Counted from the stretch's first letter, positions 45,451-57,208 are shown. The stretch is DNA of 64,000 nucleotides from Mixophyes australis (GCA_036250195.1 JAVHZZ010000003.1:59871289-59935288), one strand, 5' to 3'. Numbers and translations are program-made. The notes: generated by a model not told the origin, from the sequence alone.

Positions 45451-46319
45451 AATGAAGTACATGTAGAAACTTTTCAATGCTGTGATCTTGACATAATATT
45501 CATTGACTTTGCATATTTATATGGTGTTTTGCATGTGTGGAAAAAGTGTTCTAGTACAACCAGTAACATTCTATACCCAAGTGTTGCACACAGACCTATT
45601 GTACTGCATGCAGAACAGGGGTGGTATTAGTTATAAATAGGTGTGTGTGTAATTATAGACTATTGGGGATAACAAGCAAAATTCCCTTGGGTTAGTCTCA
45701 TGTGCTTTATAAATTTTATATGCATGTGTTAATAGTTAGCGATCAGACCAGTGCCTTAAAGTTCCCTCTGATTACTAGTATTAAATTCTATTCAAGGACA
45801 TGAAACAGACTGTAAAGACAGCCCTTCTCAAATGAGCGTGCAGTCTAAGAAGTGTGGCGAGAGAGAGCGATCTAATCGATGAAGAAATTCTCCAGGGACC
45901 ATTTATAGATATTGACCATTGATGAGTCTGATGGGGTTGGGGTAGATTAATGGGGAGCAGCCTGAGAGAAGCCTCTCTTTTATGCATGGCATGAGGTGAT
46001 GAGCATTGGAGGAGTGTAGGGGGCGACTGGCAGAGTATTTGTGGGTGAGGTGATGAATTTTATTCTGAAGTTTATTGAACAGATTACCAAAGAGGGGCAG
46101 CAGATGAGTATTACAGTAGAATTAATGATTTATTACAGTCTTGTCATTGGTGAGATCAGGAACTTGGTGTTATCTTGTATGAGGAAAGGACAGATATTTT
46201 GGCGAGGTTAGGGGGTCAGCAGCATGACTTACATTGTCTACATGTGAGTAATAATGTAGAAGTCTTAAGTCGAGGGTAACATCTAGATTGTGAACTTGGG
46301 TAGTAGGTAGAATGATGCC
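45451..46319. other. Sequence downstream of HS6ST1, possible unidentified repeat
   Basis: The purine-rich stretch at 45800-46310 ('gtgtggcgagagagagcg', 'ggaggagtgtagggggcg') looks like an interspersed repeat, but no second copy was found in the window. Confidence 0.35.
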
Positions 46320-46555
46320 AATCCTATTAAGCAGCACTGTACAGAGCATATGTATTTATGTCAGTCCCTGTGCCAATGGAGCTTTCCATCTACATTCCCC
46401 GGCCCCACACAGATTAGGGGCCAGTTTGTCAGAAACCAATTAACCTACCAGTATGTCCTTGGAGGAAATCAGAGCACCTGGAGGAAACCATGGGGGAACA
46501 TACAGACGTCACATAGATGGGGCCCTGAGAACTCATGAGACTGCAATGCTAACAA
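46320..46555 (-). repeat. Decayed SINE copy
   Basis: Antisense, with 'cagcactgtacagagca', 'tcagtccctgtgcc', 'ccaattaacctaccagtatg' and a remnant of the head ('gcaatgctaac'). Many substitutions and small deletions mark it as older than most copies here. Confidence 0.75.
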
Positions 46556-47189
46556 CAAATTAAAACAAAATGCTAAAAAGGAGAGTGAAGAGGGCCGCTG
46601 AGGGCTTATTATCCAAGGCCATGAGCCCACTGGTGTCTTGTGGTTTTTGTTTTAAAAAAAAAAAAAAAAAAAGAGAATTTGAACATCACTCTAGACTTCC
46701 ACAATGTATTTTATCTGCCATTAGTACAACAAAATGAATAAATGTATTTTACTAGTGTTAAAAATATTACCAAAGCGCAAGTCAAAAATGCTAATGGCTA
46801 TGAAGCCGAACCGGAAAAATAGCGAAAGTGAGAAACATGGTTTGGGCTGAATGGAAGCCAGCGGATATAAACTGTTGCGAGTGGAAAGTGTTAAAGGAGG
46901 TTGGTGGAGTTGGCGTCAGCTTTCAGAGACCACTTAAAGAATGAGAAGCTGGGGGACAGTCTGAGTGAGAGAAATGTTTCTGACAAGAGGAGCTGCTCTG
47001 AAGACGTCCAGTGGACAAGTGGTAAGAGGCCGGTCATGTATAATGTACTGAGGACAGAACACTCTAAGGAGGGGAAGGCCAGTTACCAGGTAGGTACAGT
47101 AATCAGCTATACTAAGCATTACATAATGATGAGAGGTGAATATATAAATCAGAATAAGTCTACTGCTTACAATATTTTATTTGTTACAC
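46556..47189. other. Intergenic sequence, no recognised feature
   Basis: Contains an A-run at 46653-46671. Purine-rich 46800-47090 may be an unidentified repeat. Confidence 0.4.
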
Positions 47190-47192
47190 TTA

Positions 47193-47819
47193 GGCTGGGT
47201 ACACACTACATCATCATCACTATTTATATAGCGCCACTAATTCTGCAGCGCTGTACAGAGAACTTGATCACATCAGTCCCTGCCCCATTGGAGCTTACGG
47301 TCTAAATTCCCTAACACACACACACACACACAAAAATTAGGGTCACTTTGATAGCAGCCAATTAACCTACCAGTAGGTTTTTGGAGTGTGGGAGGAAACC
47401 CATGCAAACACGGGGAGAACATACAAACCCCACACAGATAAGGCCAGATTTGTCACTCGGTTATTGGACCAATCACACGATAAACGGCCATTTGTCCCTA
47501 TATCACATTAGTGTGTATACTCCAATGTGAACAATTATTGTTCCAAAGCACATCGTATCATTTGGGTTTTTATAAACAAACAAAATATCTCAAATGATGT
47601 CTCTTGTTCCATTGTTGGAATGACACTCACAACTCAATTACTATAGAGATTACAGACTCATGATCCTTTCAGCCGATGGATATGACAGATGAGCACAGAT
47701 CTGAAGGTAAAGCGTGTAAAACGTATATTGATCGGCATGCTGATCAGGACTTTCAGTCAATGGTAAAATCATTAATGATATTGCAGCAGGAGAAGTTTTC
47801 TGTAGTGCTGTACCCAGCC
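47193..47819. mobile_element. TACACAC-terminus DNA element, subfamily B, with nested SINE
   Basis: Ends 'ggctgggtacacactaca' and 'tgtagtgctgtacccagcc' are inverted repeats. TTA flanks both sides (47190-47192, 47820-47822), a PIF/Harbinger-type duplication. The SINE at 47211-47446 sits just inside the left terminus, so the DNA element was here first. Without it the element is about 390 bp, matching its relative at 36327-36723. No transposase ORF. Confidence 0.85.
47211..47446 (-). repeat. SINE inserted in a DNA element
   Basis: Antisense copy from 'tcatcatcactatttatata' to 'cacacagataaggcca', so it lacks the tRNA-like head. A (CA)n run lies at about 47314-47333. It interrupts the element at 47193-47819. 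Confidence 0.88.
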
Positions 47820-47822
47820 TTA

Positions 47823-49559
47823 ACATTAGTAATGTTTATCCTAAATGCTGCCGGTGTTCTGGCACAAAACCCGTCCGTTATCATTGTGTGTTTATAGCAC
47901 CATACAATTGAGGACAAAGCCGGCAGAAACCATTCTTTAGTTCCTAATAAAGATGTGAGCCGAGCCCTGTGCTGATTCCCTGTAGAATGATGTGTGCAGA
48001 GACTCAGATAATTCCAGAATGCCTGGGTCTGACCCTGCTTTTCTGCTTGTTTCCTTTCTGTTCCAGTTGAATGAGATTCCACCTCTGGATGCAGTGTCCT
48101 GGGAATGCAGCTGCACACTGCACCTTTCAAACCCACAGACTGAACAGTGATTGTAATTGTGTACTTCAGGTGCAGAGAGTTACACTGGGGCTATGGCGGA
48201 GGGGCTCTACCACTCTCTATGCTGTTGTACAAGAACATTTCATAACAAAAAGACAAATCAATGTAAAGCTACATAAGAGATGATTAAATGCAGTGAAAAA
48301 TTGCTGAAAAACCAGCTTCAGCTTGAAGAAGCGACATCCTCTGACTCCAGCAAACCAATACTTCTAATTTATGTTTACATATAGACACCCATCATTTCTA
48401 GTTGCGTCAGTATGATTATTAAAAAGGAATTCTAAAAAATAATAATTAGGCAAATTCTAAGCTACAGAACACGGCAAATATCAGGAGAAATCACTTCTAG
48501 GAATTATATCTACATGGAAGTCATTTTAGTAAATTCAGAGGAGAGGGACCAGTGCGGGGAGAAAATACCATCTGCAGACGCACAGTTTTGCCTTTTATTT
48601 TCGGGGGGCTCATAGGTGTAGGACTGGGTTATTGTTTTTTTCGTATTGCTTTGTATTTGAAGCACCAACAGATGTTACTGAGCTACAACACTTCAGGACT
48701 GCGGACAAGTAGGATGTTACAAATACAAAAAGATGCCTATAATTGAGTGAAGCCCACCCACATTTTTAAATGATGGGGGTTTTTTTTATTCGTATTTTTC
48801 ATTGTTTACAAAATGTAAAACAAACAAAACACCAACTGATATTATAGCATCCTGTTACAATCTGTGCAGATACCCAGGAATCATTGCCTTCACCAGAACA
48901 TACAGTAACATAAACATGAGTGTACACATGCGTGTAGAGATGAGCACAATTTTGAAACCTGTTACGCCAAGTATTCGCTTCATTTTTCTTTTGCGCACAC
49001 ACACAATGTCCATCATTTCACAACACAGAAATTGTCCGTAAGTGTTCCCAGTACTACGCCAACCACACTAAACACTAGGGTGATTTCACAGCCGTCACCC
49101 CAGCGCTGTTCACAATTACCTCTCTATCTTCTGGGGAGATGTCTGCACCACAGAAAATGTTGGATTCACATGATTTTTACCAAATCAGTCTAGAAGCCAT
49201 TTCTCCAGGAGCAGAGTGGGTTGTCCCTATTCTGCTTTATCAGGTACCACGTGGCATGTGGATGGCAGCTAGAGATGGCTGTATATTAGTTCATCAATGG
49301 TCCCCTACCTCCCACATAATCTTATTCTCACAAATATAATGCAAACATTTGTGGAAACCGGTGGTTAATGACACAGTGATAAGAGTCATCGCACCAAAAA
49401 CAAGATTGTTTCAAGAATCTATTGGATTACCATTTCTAACCAGCTGTTGGACCCACTGCGCTCAGCTGTCATTGCTATCGCCATCTCTGGCTGCTGGACA
49501 CACTGAGCCCAACTGTTCAGTGTCCAACTTCTACACTGATCAATTATTGCTCCCCACTC
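47823..49559. other. Intergenic sequence, no recognised feature
   Basis: No exon or repeat family recognised. The ORF at 47753-48136 (minus) and the small hydrophobic ORF 48552-48746 have no known domain. Confidence 0.4.
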
Positions 49560-51370
49560 AATAATTAATCCAATTAATTACACCCATCCACATCACTCCC
49601 CAATTCACCTACTCAAAGTATCTTCCCTATTTCTCATACTCACTTCTCTCCAAACTCCTCCTCTTTCCTGCATCCACAAACAAAAGCGAACCTCCCATCA
49701 ATAAATAATCCTCCCATGTCCTTGTTTTCACCATGTTTCTTCTCATGGCTGCTGGTGACATTGCACCTAATCACGAAACATACCCACTAACTGCTCATAC
49801 TCCTCTTAACAGCCCAAAACTTTCCCACCTCATATTTTCAATTTCTCCAACCATATCCACAGCTTTCCACTACACTCCACCCCATTCTACTGTGTATTCT
49901 GTAACTTGAGATCTATTTCTAACAAACTGGCATCATCCATGACCTTTTCATTTCAAAATTGATCAACCTCCTTGTCCTGACACAAGCTTGGTTTGTATCA
50001 CATCACCTGCAGCTCCCTCCAATGGGGGACTCTACCTCAGCTACACTCGCAGACCTTAAGCCAGACAGAGTGGCGGAAAAGATAAACTACTTTCTCCATA
50101 GTCCACACCGTCTGTCTGTGCCCTGCTACAACTTTGTGTAGCTGTCACTTCTCTTACACTCCCCCATTCACCCTCCGTTCATTCTCCTATGTGGCACTTA
50201 TCTCATCACACAACCTGCCCCCTCACAACTTCTCTGCCCGTCTCTAGCTCACCTACTCAACCTGTCTCTCCATTCCCAACCTCCATTAAACATGCGCTCA
50301 CCTCATCAATCCTAAAGAAACCTTACCCAGCCTCTCTCACCAACTACTGCCCTATTTCTCTCCTCGACACTATGCAATCCGACTTCTACTTTCAATATTC
50401 CACTGAGACTGCTGAAAGAAGATCACTTTTGTGAGGGCAAAGTCTAGTTAATTTCTTCGTAGTCATCCTTCTGGTCATCTTTACTGCCTTCTACACCGTT
50501 AATCATCTTCTTCTCCTCCACACCCTTCATGCCATTACCTTCATGACTCAATGCTTTCAGGTTCACTTCCTTCCCTGATACTCCCACTATCTGCTGGGGT
50601 CCCACAAGCCTCTGTTCTCTGCCCTCTGCTTTTTTTTCCAACGTACACATTTATCTCTTGGTCCAGAGGGCTTCTGCCTCACATCCAGTCCCTCGCCCAG
50701 GCTGCCATCTTTGTAATATTGCTAGGATACACCCGTTTCTTATGCAAGATATAACCAAAACTCTACCCCGTTCTCTCATCTACCTCATCAATTCAACACA
50801 ACCTCCTCCTACCTGGCATTCCCCTCACCCATCTTTCCCTGCTTCAATCCATCCTAAACGACACAGCGAGACTGATCTTCCTCTCTTGCAACTCCACTTC
50901 TGCAAATCCCCACACTGCCTTCCCATATCTGCTAAAATTCAATTCATATTACTCACCTTCATCTACAATCCCCTCATACATCTCAATCTTAATGCCCTCT
51001 TTAGATATACCTCTGATCTATGTCTTGTCTTGTGTCTGTCAGTATCCAGTTATAGAATTCCTTTCTACACCCCATGGGAATATCTCCAGCCTTCAAATAT
51101 TTAATCACTCTTAAAAATCTCCATTACAGCCTACCTATACTACTCACACTTACTTACACCTGCCCAGCTGTGCCAATCTCTACTCTGAGCCACACTTCTC
51201 CTCTTGTCTCAGCTATGACTGTAAGCTCTCTCATGAGAAGCCCCCCCCCCATGCTTTGTTTTCATGTCTGCATTTACTTTGTCTACTTTGTATGTCCCTG
51301 TCTGATGTATGTTCTGTTTTACCCACTGTCAAGTGCGGTGTGGCACCGACAAATCACAGACAATAATTAT
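49560..51370 (+). pseudogene. Decayed L2-clade LINE, copy 1
   Basis: Fragments in several frames, in the right order for a CR1/L2-type ORF2. The endonuclease start is 'LRSISNKLASSM' then 'LLVLTQAWF' (about 49900-50000). Reverse transcriptase pieces follow: 'ILKKPYPASLTNYCPISLL' (about 50312-50370), 'FTAFYTVNHLLLLHTLH' (about 50480-50530), 'GVPQASVLCPLLFF' (about 50595-50640) and 'CLPISAKIQFILLTFIYN' (about 50920-50970). The YxDD box was not found and part of the RT appears deleted. The 3' end carries 'actgtaagctctc' near 51218. Frameshifts and stops are frequent, so it is dead. Confidence 0.85.
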
Positions 51371-52312
51371 ACTAAGACAATTATTACAAATGTATTATTA
51401 CGTTATGCCTGTAGAGTCTGTTCTCTTTGTCCTCTTATTTATAGACAGATGCATCCAAAAATATGTAACATTGTCTTAACATCTTGGCCTAGAATGTTTA
51501 TCTTGTGCTCCACCTCCCCAGCTCTGCCTTCCTAGGCTCTTGTTACTGCTCCTGGGAGCCACCAGCAGTCTCCTCCCCAGAGGACAGAGCAAACCTCTGT
51601 AACTTAGCTGTGGCTTCACTCCTGTTGTGCAGAAAGACAGCATCGTTGCTCCAGTGCCATCATTGCCAGAAACGGCATCCTTGGCTCTAGATATAGTCAT
51701 GCTGGGCTCCTTCTTTGCTTCAGATTGTTGTAAAAGCTGTTATGAACAGTTCCATAACGGTGGGTTTGCAACGCTTAAACAGTCTTTTGATGGTATTTAA
51801 TCAGTGATGAGACAAAGCTCTAATCACTTGTTCTCTCACATTGCTGTCCGCTCCACAACCTCCTACCCCCAGTTTATAATAGGATCATTTGCTAATCGTT
51901 GTTATTCTCTCTGGTCGAAAAAAAGCATTTTATCTCCTCTGCGGCACTTAAAGGACACCTACAGCTAAAAATATTTTTCTTTTAGCTCTCCCCCAATCTT
52001 GCAGAAGGGAAGGGGTGGTGCAAAGTGCTATCAGGGAAATGAACAGGGCCTCAGTTTTCATGCACCTCAAAAAGCAGTAAGGTGGCCGCCCCCAGTCCCC
52101 CTTTTTTTGTTGCTATGCAAAGCCCTTTGCAAAAATCATTTTCTATAATGGCTTATTATAGGTCAAGGGGCGCTGCTGGCTGCCTACCAGCACTTGTTTT
52201 AATGGATGGGGAAGGAAGAGGGAAATGAGAAAACTCTGACTACAATGTTTTTTAATTACTTGTACAGGTTGGTGAATATCCCTGTTTACTAGTAGATGTG
52301 CCGAAAACACTT
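51371..52312. other. Intergenic sequence, no recognised feature
   Basis: No repeat family or exon recognised. ORFs at 51476-51700 and 51505-51690 lack domains. Confidence 0.4.
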
Positions 52313-52484
52313 GGGGCTAGATTTACTAAACTGCGGGTTTGAAAAAGTGGAGATGTTGCCTATAGCAACCAATCAGATTCTAGTTATCATTTATTTAGTA
52401 CATTGTACAAAATGATAACTAGAATCTGATTGGTTGCTATAGGCAACATCTCCACTTTTTCAAACCCGCAGTTTGAAAAACCCC
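52313..52484. repeat. Palindromic CCAAT-stem MITE, right end damaged
   Basis: The left end 'ggggctagatttactaaact' is intact and both arms with 'gcaaccaatcagattctag' are nearly perfect. The right terminus has lost several bases ('gtttgaaaaacccc'). It ends 12 bp before the hAT element at 52497. Confidence 0.88.
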
Positions 52485-52496
52485 TTCCTGTTCACC

Positions 52497-52895
52497 CAGG
52501 GCCGCCTACAGAAAAAATCGGGCCCAGTACGGGCCTCCGTGCCACCCGGGCCCCCCCCCCCCCCCCCCCCATGAGCGGGCCCCCCCCCATGAGCGCCCCC
52601 CCATGAGCAACACATACTTACCTGGGTCCCGCCGCTGGTCTCCGCTATTCTGTCTTCAGCCTGGCTGTCGCCGTGATTCATTTTGATTCATGACAGATCA
52701 CATGATCGCAGGGGGAATGATTCCTCCACTCCTGCGATCGGATCCTGGTGCCTGGCTGTCACGGTGACAGCCAGGCTGAAGACAGAATAGCGGAGACCAG
52801 CGGCGGGCCCCAGGTAAGTCTTTGCTGAGCTGTTGCACCGGGCCCCCTGGTGAGCCCGGGCCCGGTACAACAGTACCCCCCTGATGGCAGCCCTG
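52497..52895. mobile_element. Non-autonomous hAT foldback element with 8-bp target duplication
   Basis: 399 bp. Ends 'cagggccgcc' and 'ggcagccctg' are near-perfect inverted repeats. TGTTCACC is duplicated exactly at 52489-52496 and 52896-52903. A long inner stem is formed by 'ccgctggtctccgctattct' plus 'gtcttcagcctggctgtc' and its complement 'gacagccaggctgaagac' plus 'agaatagcggagaccagcgg'. A C20 run lies at 52551-52570. It shares the CAGGGCCG start with the element at 27027-27393, so both belong to the same or closely related hAT families. Confidence 0.92.
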
Positions 52896-52903
52896 TGTTC
52901 ACC

Positions 52904-54615
52904 CCTTGGTGAACAGGAACCATGGAAAAAAGAAGAAATTGTAATTGGAAGAAGAGGTGGAAAAAAAAATAGGGGGATAATTTCATATTTCACTAGGTGG
53001 TGTCCAATACTATTTATCTGATTCCATATGTTCCTTAAACTTACATAAATGGAACTTCCCATTAATGCAGGAGATGTCCCTGTGTGTTTGCGAGGTACAA
53101 CCCCCAGGGCGTGACAGACAATGTGTTGCGGTATTGTAAGCTTGGCCTAACCCCTAATGGGAATACAGAGTGAGCAGACAGATGAGTCTGCAATGTTGAG
53201 TGCATGAGAGCTCCGCGTAGGAATCTGGTGCAGAGAGTAGTAAACCTGACCTGTCAGGAAATGGAGTAGTGAGCGCTGAGTAGCTGGAAAAGAGCAATCA
53301 CTAGCAGGCCTGGGTCTACACTTAAGAAGCCATCGTCAGAGAGATGTGTGTGAGAGCCCAATACAGTAAACTGGTGTGCAGTGTAGTAAACTGTATCTTC
53401 AGGGAAATTCAGTAGTGAGGGCTGGGAAGGTGGACATGGGAAATTACATGGTCATATGTGCTAAGTCTGCCCCTGAGGAGCTTCAGGTGCCTGCTAGCAG
53501 AGAGAGAGAGAGAAATAAAACCTCAATGAATGAGACTGGTGGTGTAGAGGCAAGAGGTTGAGATAATACTGAAACAGAGTGTCAGTTCTTGAGCCACTGC
53601 CTTCATGTGTGTTGTTGTAGGGGAGAAACAAGATATAATAAACCTTTGCATTTATTTCACCCTTGAGAGATGGTCTGGTGCCCATTCTTCATAACAGCTG
53701 TGATTATACTGTGCTACAACACCTGTGCCAGCTGCTTATCAACTACTATATTACTAAACCTGCATGTACAGGGGAACTTGTTCACTTTAACCCCACCAGT
53801 GCCTGAGAATGACTGACCGTGAGATAGGTGCCAAGAGGATGCACATACACCGCACAGATGTGTATGCAGGGGGCTACGTAAACATCCAAGAGGTTTAAAG
53901 ATGGTTAATTATCATCTTTAGTCTTACTGGAAATTAAAATAACTTCAGAGCACATTCAAAAATGTTGTAATTTTATTGAAAACAAAAACAATAAGTTATA
54001 TAAAATGCCCAGTTTGTAGTGAGCCCAACACTACTTACAAAAGTTGCCACATAACTGCTTAACTTTCCACGGGGAAAACTAAACACGGCCTGTCCACTTG
54101 ATGACTAAAGATTAAAGCGTAACTCACATTTATTGGAGTTGTGAATAGCCAGTTAGATACATCAAATACTACCACTACTAAACTACAGAGTACCAGATCA
54201 AGCACCTGAAATAACTGACCTAAGTAGGTGCGTCTTTATTTCGTGAAGAGATAGCGCTTGGAGTCATCTCTTGACTGGTGACATTAAAGCAGACGCCAGT
54301 TTTAATAGTTTCTGGCCAATAAAGAGCAAGCTGCAAAATACCCGTTGCTATGGCCATGTTGTTTGTGGCGTCGTCAAGGGCTCTCATCTGTATGAGGTCA
54401 TGGTGGAGGAGTCTTGACAATACCATTAGAATCTTCAGAATAGTCCAGCTTTGACCAAAAGTCAAGATCTCCTGCTTGGACCATTACAGGTATTGCAGGA
54501 ACTTCTGGACCTCAGGATCAGTGCAGTGCAGGTAAGTGTTATTTTCTCCTTTTATTTACCTCACATAATTTCACCCAAAACTAAGAACTTTTCATTTCAG
54601 TGGCGTTATCCTTAC
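52904..54615. other. Intergenic sequence with an imperfect 145-bp tandem duplication
   Basis: Two similar blocks at about 53207-53290 and 53352-53435 share 'agagc', 'tggtg', 'gtagtaaac', 'cag-gaaat' and 'agtagtgag-gctg'. The blocks are diverged. No further feature recognised. Confidence 0.4.
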
Positions 54616-54618
54616 TTA

Positions 54619-55039
54619 AGCTAGGTACACACTACAGAATTTTCCACCAACTTTTTATGCCGAGCAATTTTACATGCGATCGATGGTCCGATCGCTCGGT
54701 CCATGGACTGCATACACACTAGCCTTGTTTAGGACGATAAAGAGAAGAGCAGATGTCCCTTTAGCGACTTTTTACAGCCATACTGTCGTGTGCAATGACT
54801 GTAATTTCTTACTCACTGTTGTGGATCGGTCGGAAGTTTATACACAGTACACAACGGAAACGAGATTGGAAAGAAAATATTAAATGGTACGACCAACCAA
54901 ATGAGGCGACAATCGTCCATTTGGTTAGACTTTCGACCATCGTGTCACTACACACACTGACCCGACTTTTGAACGAGCAGTCGTATGTCGGCTGATTGAG
55001 CCGATTACTGGATGAAAACCATGTAGTGTGTACCCAGCT
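54619..55039. mobile_element. TACACAC-terminus DNA element, subfamily A, complete
   Basis: 421 bp. Ends 'agctaggtacacactacag' and 'tgtagtgtgtacccagct' are inverted repeats. TTA is present on both sides (54616-54618, 55040-55042). The interior carries paired motifs ('gatcgatggtccgatcg', 'ttcgaccatcgtgtcac') and matches the decayed copy at 3650-4374, but not the subfamily at 36327 and 47193. No ORF for a transposase. Confidence 0.88.
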
Positions 55040-55398
55040 TTACAGTTGTTAACGTTTGATACACATCTGCAATCAATTGTTCTTTTCCTATTAGTTCTCA
55101 AAGGGCCAGTAATCTGACTATTGCAATGTTGACCTAAACTGTTTACAAGACTAATGCACCTTAGGGCACTTACACAAGGGCATTGATAAACAATGTTAGT
55201 TGTCTATGTTAATTTAGGTTAGACCAGTGGTTCCCAAACTTTTGCAGTTCGCGGCACCCTTAGAGTCTCCAAATTTTTTCAAGGCACCCCTCCAAAATAA
55301 TTACTGAACAGTCCTGTTTTAGGTAGTTGGGTCAAAAAGTTGTAATAAGTATTTAGGTCACGACAGAAATACTTATTTAGTTGTATGCAAAAATGCCC

Positions 55399-56090
55399 CT
55401 CTGCATCCAGGCACACTGCCCCCTCTGCATCCAGGCACACTACCCCCTCTGCAACCAGGCACACTACCCCCTCTGCAACCAGGCACACTGCCCCCTCTGC
55501 ATCCAGGCACACTGCCCTTTCTCACGCTGGCCCCCTCCTCTGCCCTCTGTCACACTGGCCCCTCCTCTGCCATCTCTCACGCTGTCCCCCTCCTCTGCCC
55601 TCTCTCCCCCTCCTCTGCCCTCCTCTGCCATCTGTCCTCCTCCTCTGCTCTCTGCCCCCCTCCTCTGCCCTCTGTCCCCCTCCTCTGTCCTCCTGGTCTG
55701 CCCTCTGTCCCCCTCCTCCTCTGCTCTCTGCCCTCCTCCTCTGCCCTCTGTCCCCCTTTGCCCTCTGTCCCCTTCCTCCTCTGTCTCTGTCCTCCTGGTC
55801 TGCCCTCTGTACCCCTCCTCCTATGCCCTCTGTCCTCCTCCTTTGCCATCTGTCCTCCTCCTCCTCTGCCCTTGGTCTGCTCTCTGTCCCCCTCCTCCTC
55901 TGCCATCTGTGCTCCTGGTCTGCCCTCTGTCCCCCTCCACCTATGCCCTCTGTCCTCCTCCTCTGCCATCTGTGCTCCTGGTCTGCCCTCTGTCCTCCTC
56001 CTCCTATGCCCTCTGTCCTCCTCCTTTGCCATCTGTCCTCCCCCTCCTCTGCCCTCGGTCTGCTCTCTGTCCCCCTCCCTCTGCCCCGCG
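55399..56090. repeat. 24-bp minisatellite followed by CT-rich low-complexity block
   Basis: Five 24-bp units of the type 'ctctgcatccaggcacactg' plus 'cccc' run from 55399 to about 55518. After this comes about 570 bp built from 'cctcctctgccctctgtccc' variants in higher-order units of about 30-60 bp. Units divisible by three keep frames open and create long false ORFs on both strands. Confidence 0.85.
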
Positions 56091-56109
56091 CCAGGCAAAA
56101 AAAAAAAAA

Positions 56110-56255
56110 GAAAACAGAAACTTACCAATCCGCGCGGCTCCGGGACCCAGCAGCCTCCTCTCCCGCAGCTGTCACTGAATGACGTCAGTGACAGCTGCGG
56201 GAGAGAGGAGGCTGCTGGGTCCCGGGGCCGCACGGTTTGGTAAGTTTCTGTTTTC
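56110..56255. repeat. Long near-perfect palindrome with central TGACGTCA
   Basis: The left arm 'gaaaacagaaacttacca', 'gacccagcagcctcctctc', 'ccgcagctgtcactga' is mirrored by 'tcagtgacagctgcgg', 'gagaggaggctgctgggtc', 'tggtaagtttctgttttc'. The arms are about 70 bp with few mismatches and almost no loop. TGACGTCA, a perfect CRE-like octamer, lies at 56180-56187, slightly off the centre. Confidence 0.9.
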
Positions 56256-56344
56256 TTTCTTTTTTTTTGCCTGGCCCACGGCACCCCAGTGACAGCTCCG
56301 CGGCACCCCTGGGAGCCGCGGCGCACACTTTGGGAACCGCCGTG

Positions 56345-57071
56345 TTAGACTTATGGAGTCAGGTGGTCTGTGTGAGGAGCCTGAGAACAAAGAGAAAGAA
56401 ATCAGTGAGGGACAGCTGACAACCAAAGGATAGTAAGAGGAGAGTGGGGGGGAGAAAGGAAAGGAGATACTCAATGCCATGCACCAGAGTTTGAAAACTG
56501 GAGAGTCCAATGCAGGCCCAGCAGACTGCTAGAGCAGCAGATATTAATAGGAATTATTCCCCAAAGATTTTGCACAGTTAAAACAAAGGATTTTAATTAT
56601 AGAGACTTATGGCACTAAAACAGTTAACATTTACTGAATGCAGACTCACTTTGATTATAAGTAAAGGTTATATAGTAAATAAGACTGGAATATTTAACGG
56701 TGACGTTCACTACAGATCCAAAGTAAGAAAGGACAGCGAAGACAAAACTCTCAATAAGGAGTTATATAAGGGAATAAAAGGGTTAATACAATGCAGTAAG
56801 CGGAGACATAATTAAATTACAATGAAGATAGTCAATGTTGAGGAAAAAGGTTTATGTATGCAAAGTTCATAGTAAACCGTAAGAGTCTGAACTCTTACAC
56901 ATATCCTTACCTAGTGATCAACCCACTTATAAAAAACGTATTTCCTTTAACGTGTGCATTTATTGGTGTCTTGCCCCAGCTGGGGAATTTCACCCCTCTT
57001 GGTGTGGTGATTCTCTCTCACCCAGAAAGGGGAGCGTCAACCATAAAACTCCACAGGGTACCACATTGTTT
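56345..57071. other. Intergenic sequence, no recognised feature
   Basis: No repeat family or exon recognised. The ORF at 56854-57312 runs into the neighbouring SINE and MITE and is not a gene. Confidence 0.4.
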
Positions 57072-57208
57072 TAAATCTTTATTTATATACCCCCACTATA
57101 TTACACAGTGCTTTACAGAGAACATTCACATCAGTCCCTGCCCTATTCAAACCTACAGTCTAAGTTCTTTACCACACACACAGAGTAGGGTCCATTGTGT
57201 CAGAGGTT
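57072..57208 (-). repeat. Truncated SINE, divergent subfamily
   Basis: Antisense tail of the 'atattacacagtgctttacag' subtype seen at 8530-8818, with 'cacatcagtccctgccc'. It ends after 'gtccattgtgtcagagg'. Head absent. Confidence 0.75.

Larger units (their letters stand above)
55225..56344. mobile_element. hAT-like non-autonomous element with CT-rich filler and a palindromic end
   Basis: The left end 'cagtggttcccaaacttttg' is the classic vertebrate hAT terminus; the right end 'cacactttgggaaccgccgt' is its mutated inverted copy. Flanks share GTTAGAC (55218-55224 and 56344-56350), consistent with a target duplication that has one mismatch in 8. The segment next to each end contains matching 'gcggcaccc' words. 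The interior is a minisatellite, a CT-rich block and a long palindrome, listed separately. The open 265-codon frames across it (55381-56178 and 55385-56182) are low-complexity artefacts. Confidence 0.75.

Noticed and set aside
50658..51535. 148- and 153-codon ORFs
   Set aside because: They are open stretches of the decayed L2 LINE, not independent genes.
55381..56182. Two overlapping 265-codon ORFs on the + strand and a 249-codon ORF on the - strand
   Set aside because: They are built entirely from a 24-bp minisatellite and CT-rich repeats with units divisible by three; long frames on both strands are expected from such sequence and the proteins are low complexity.
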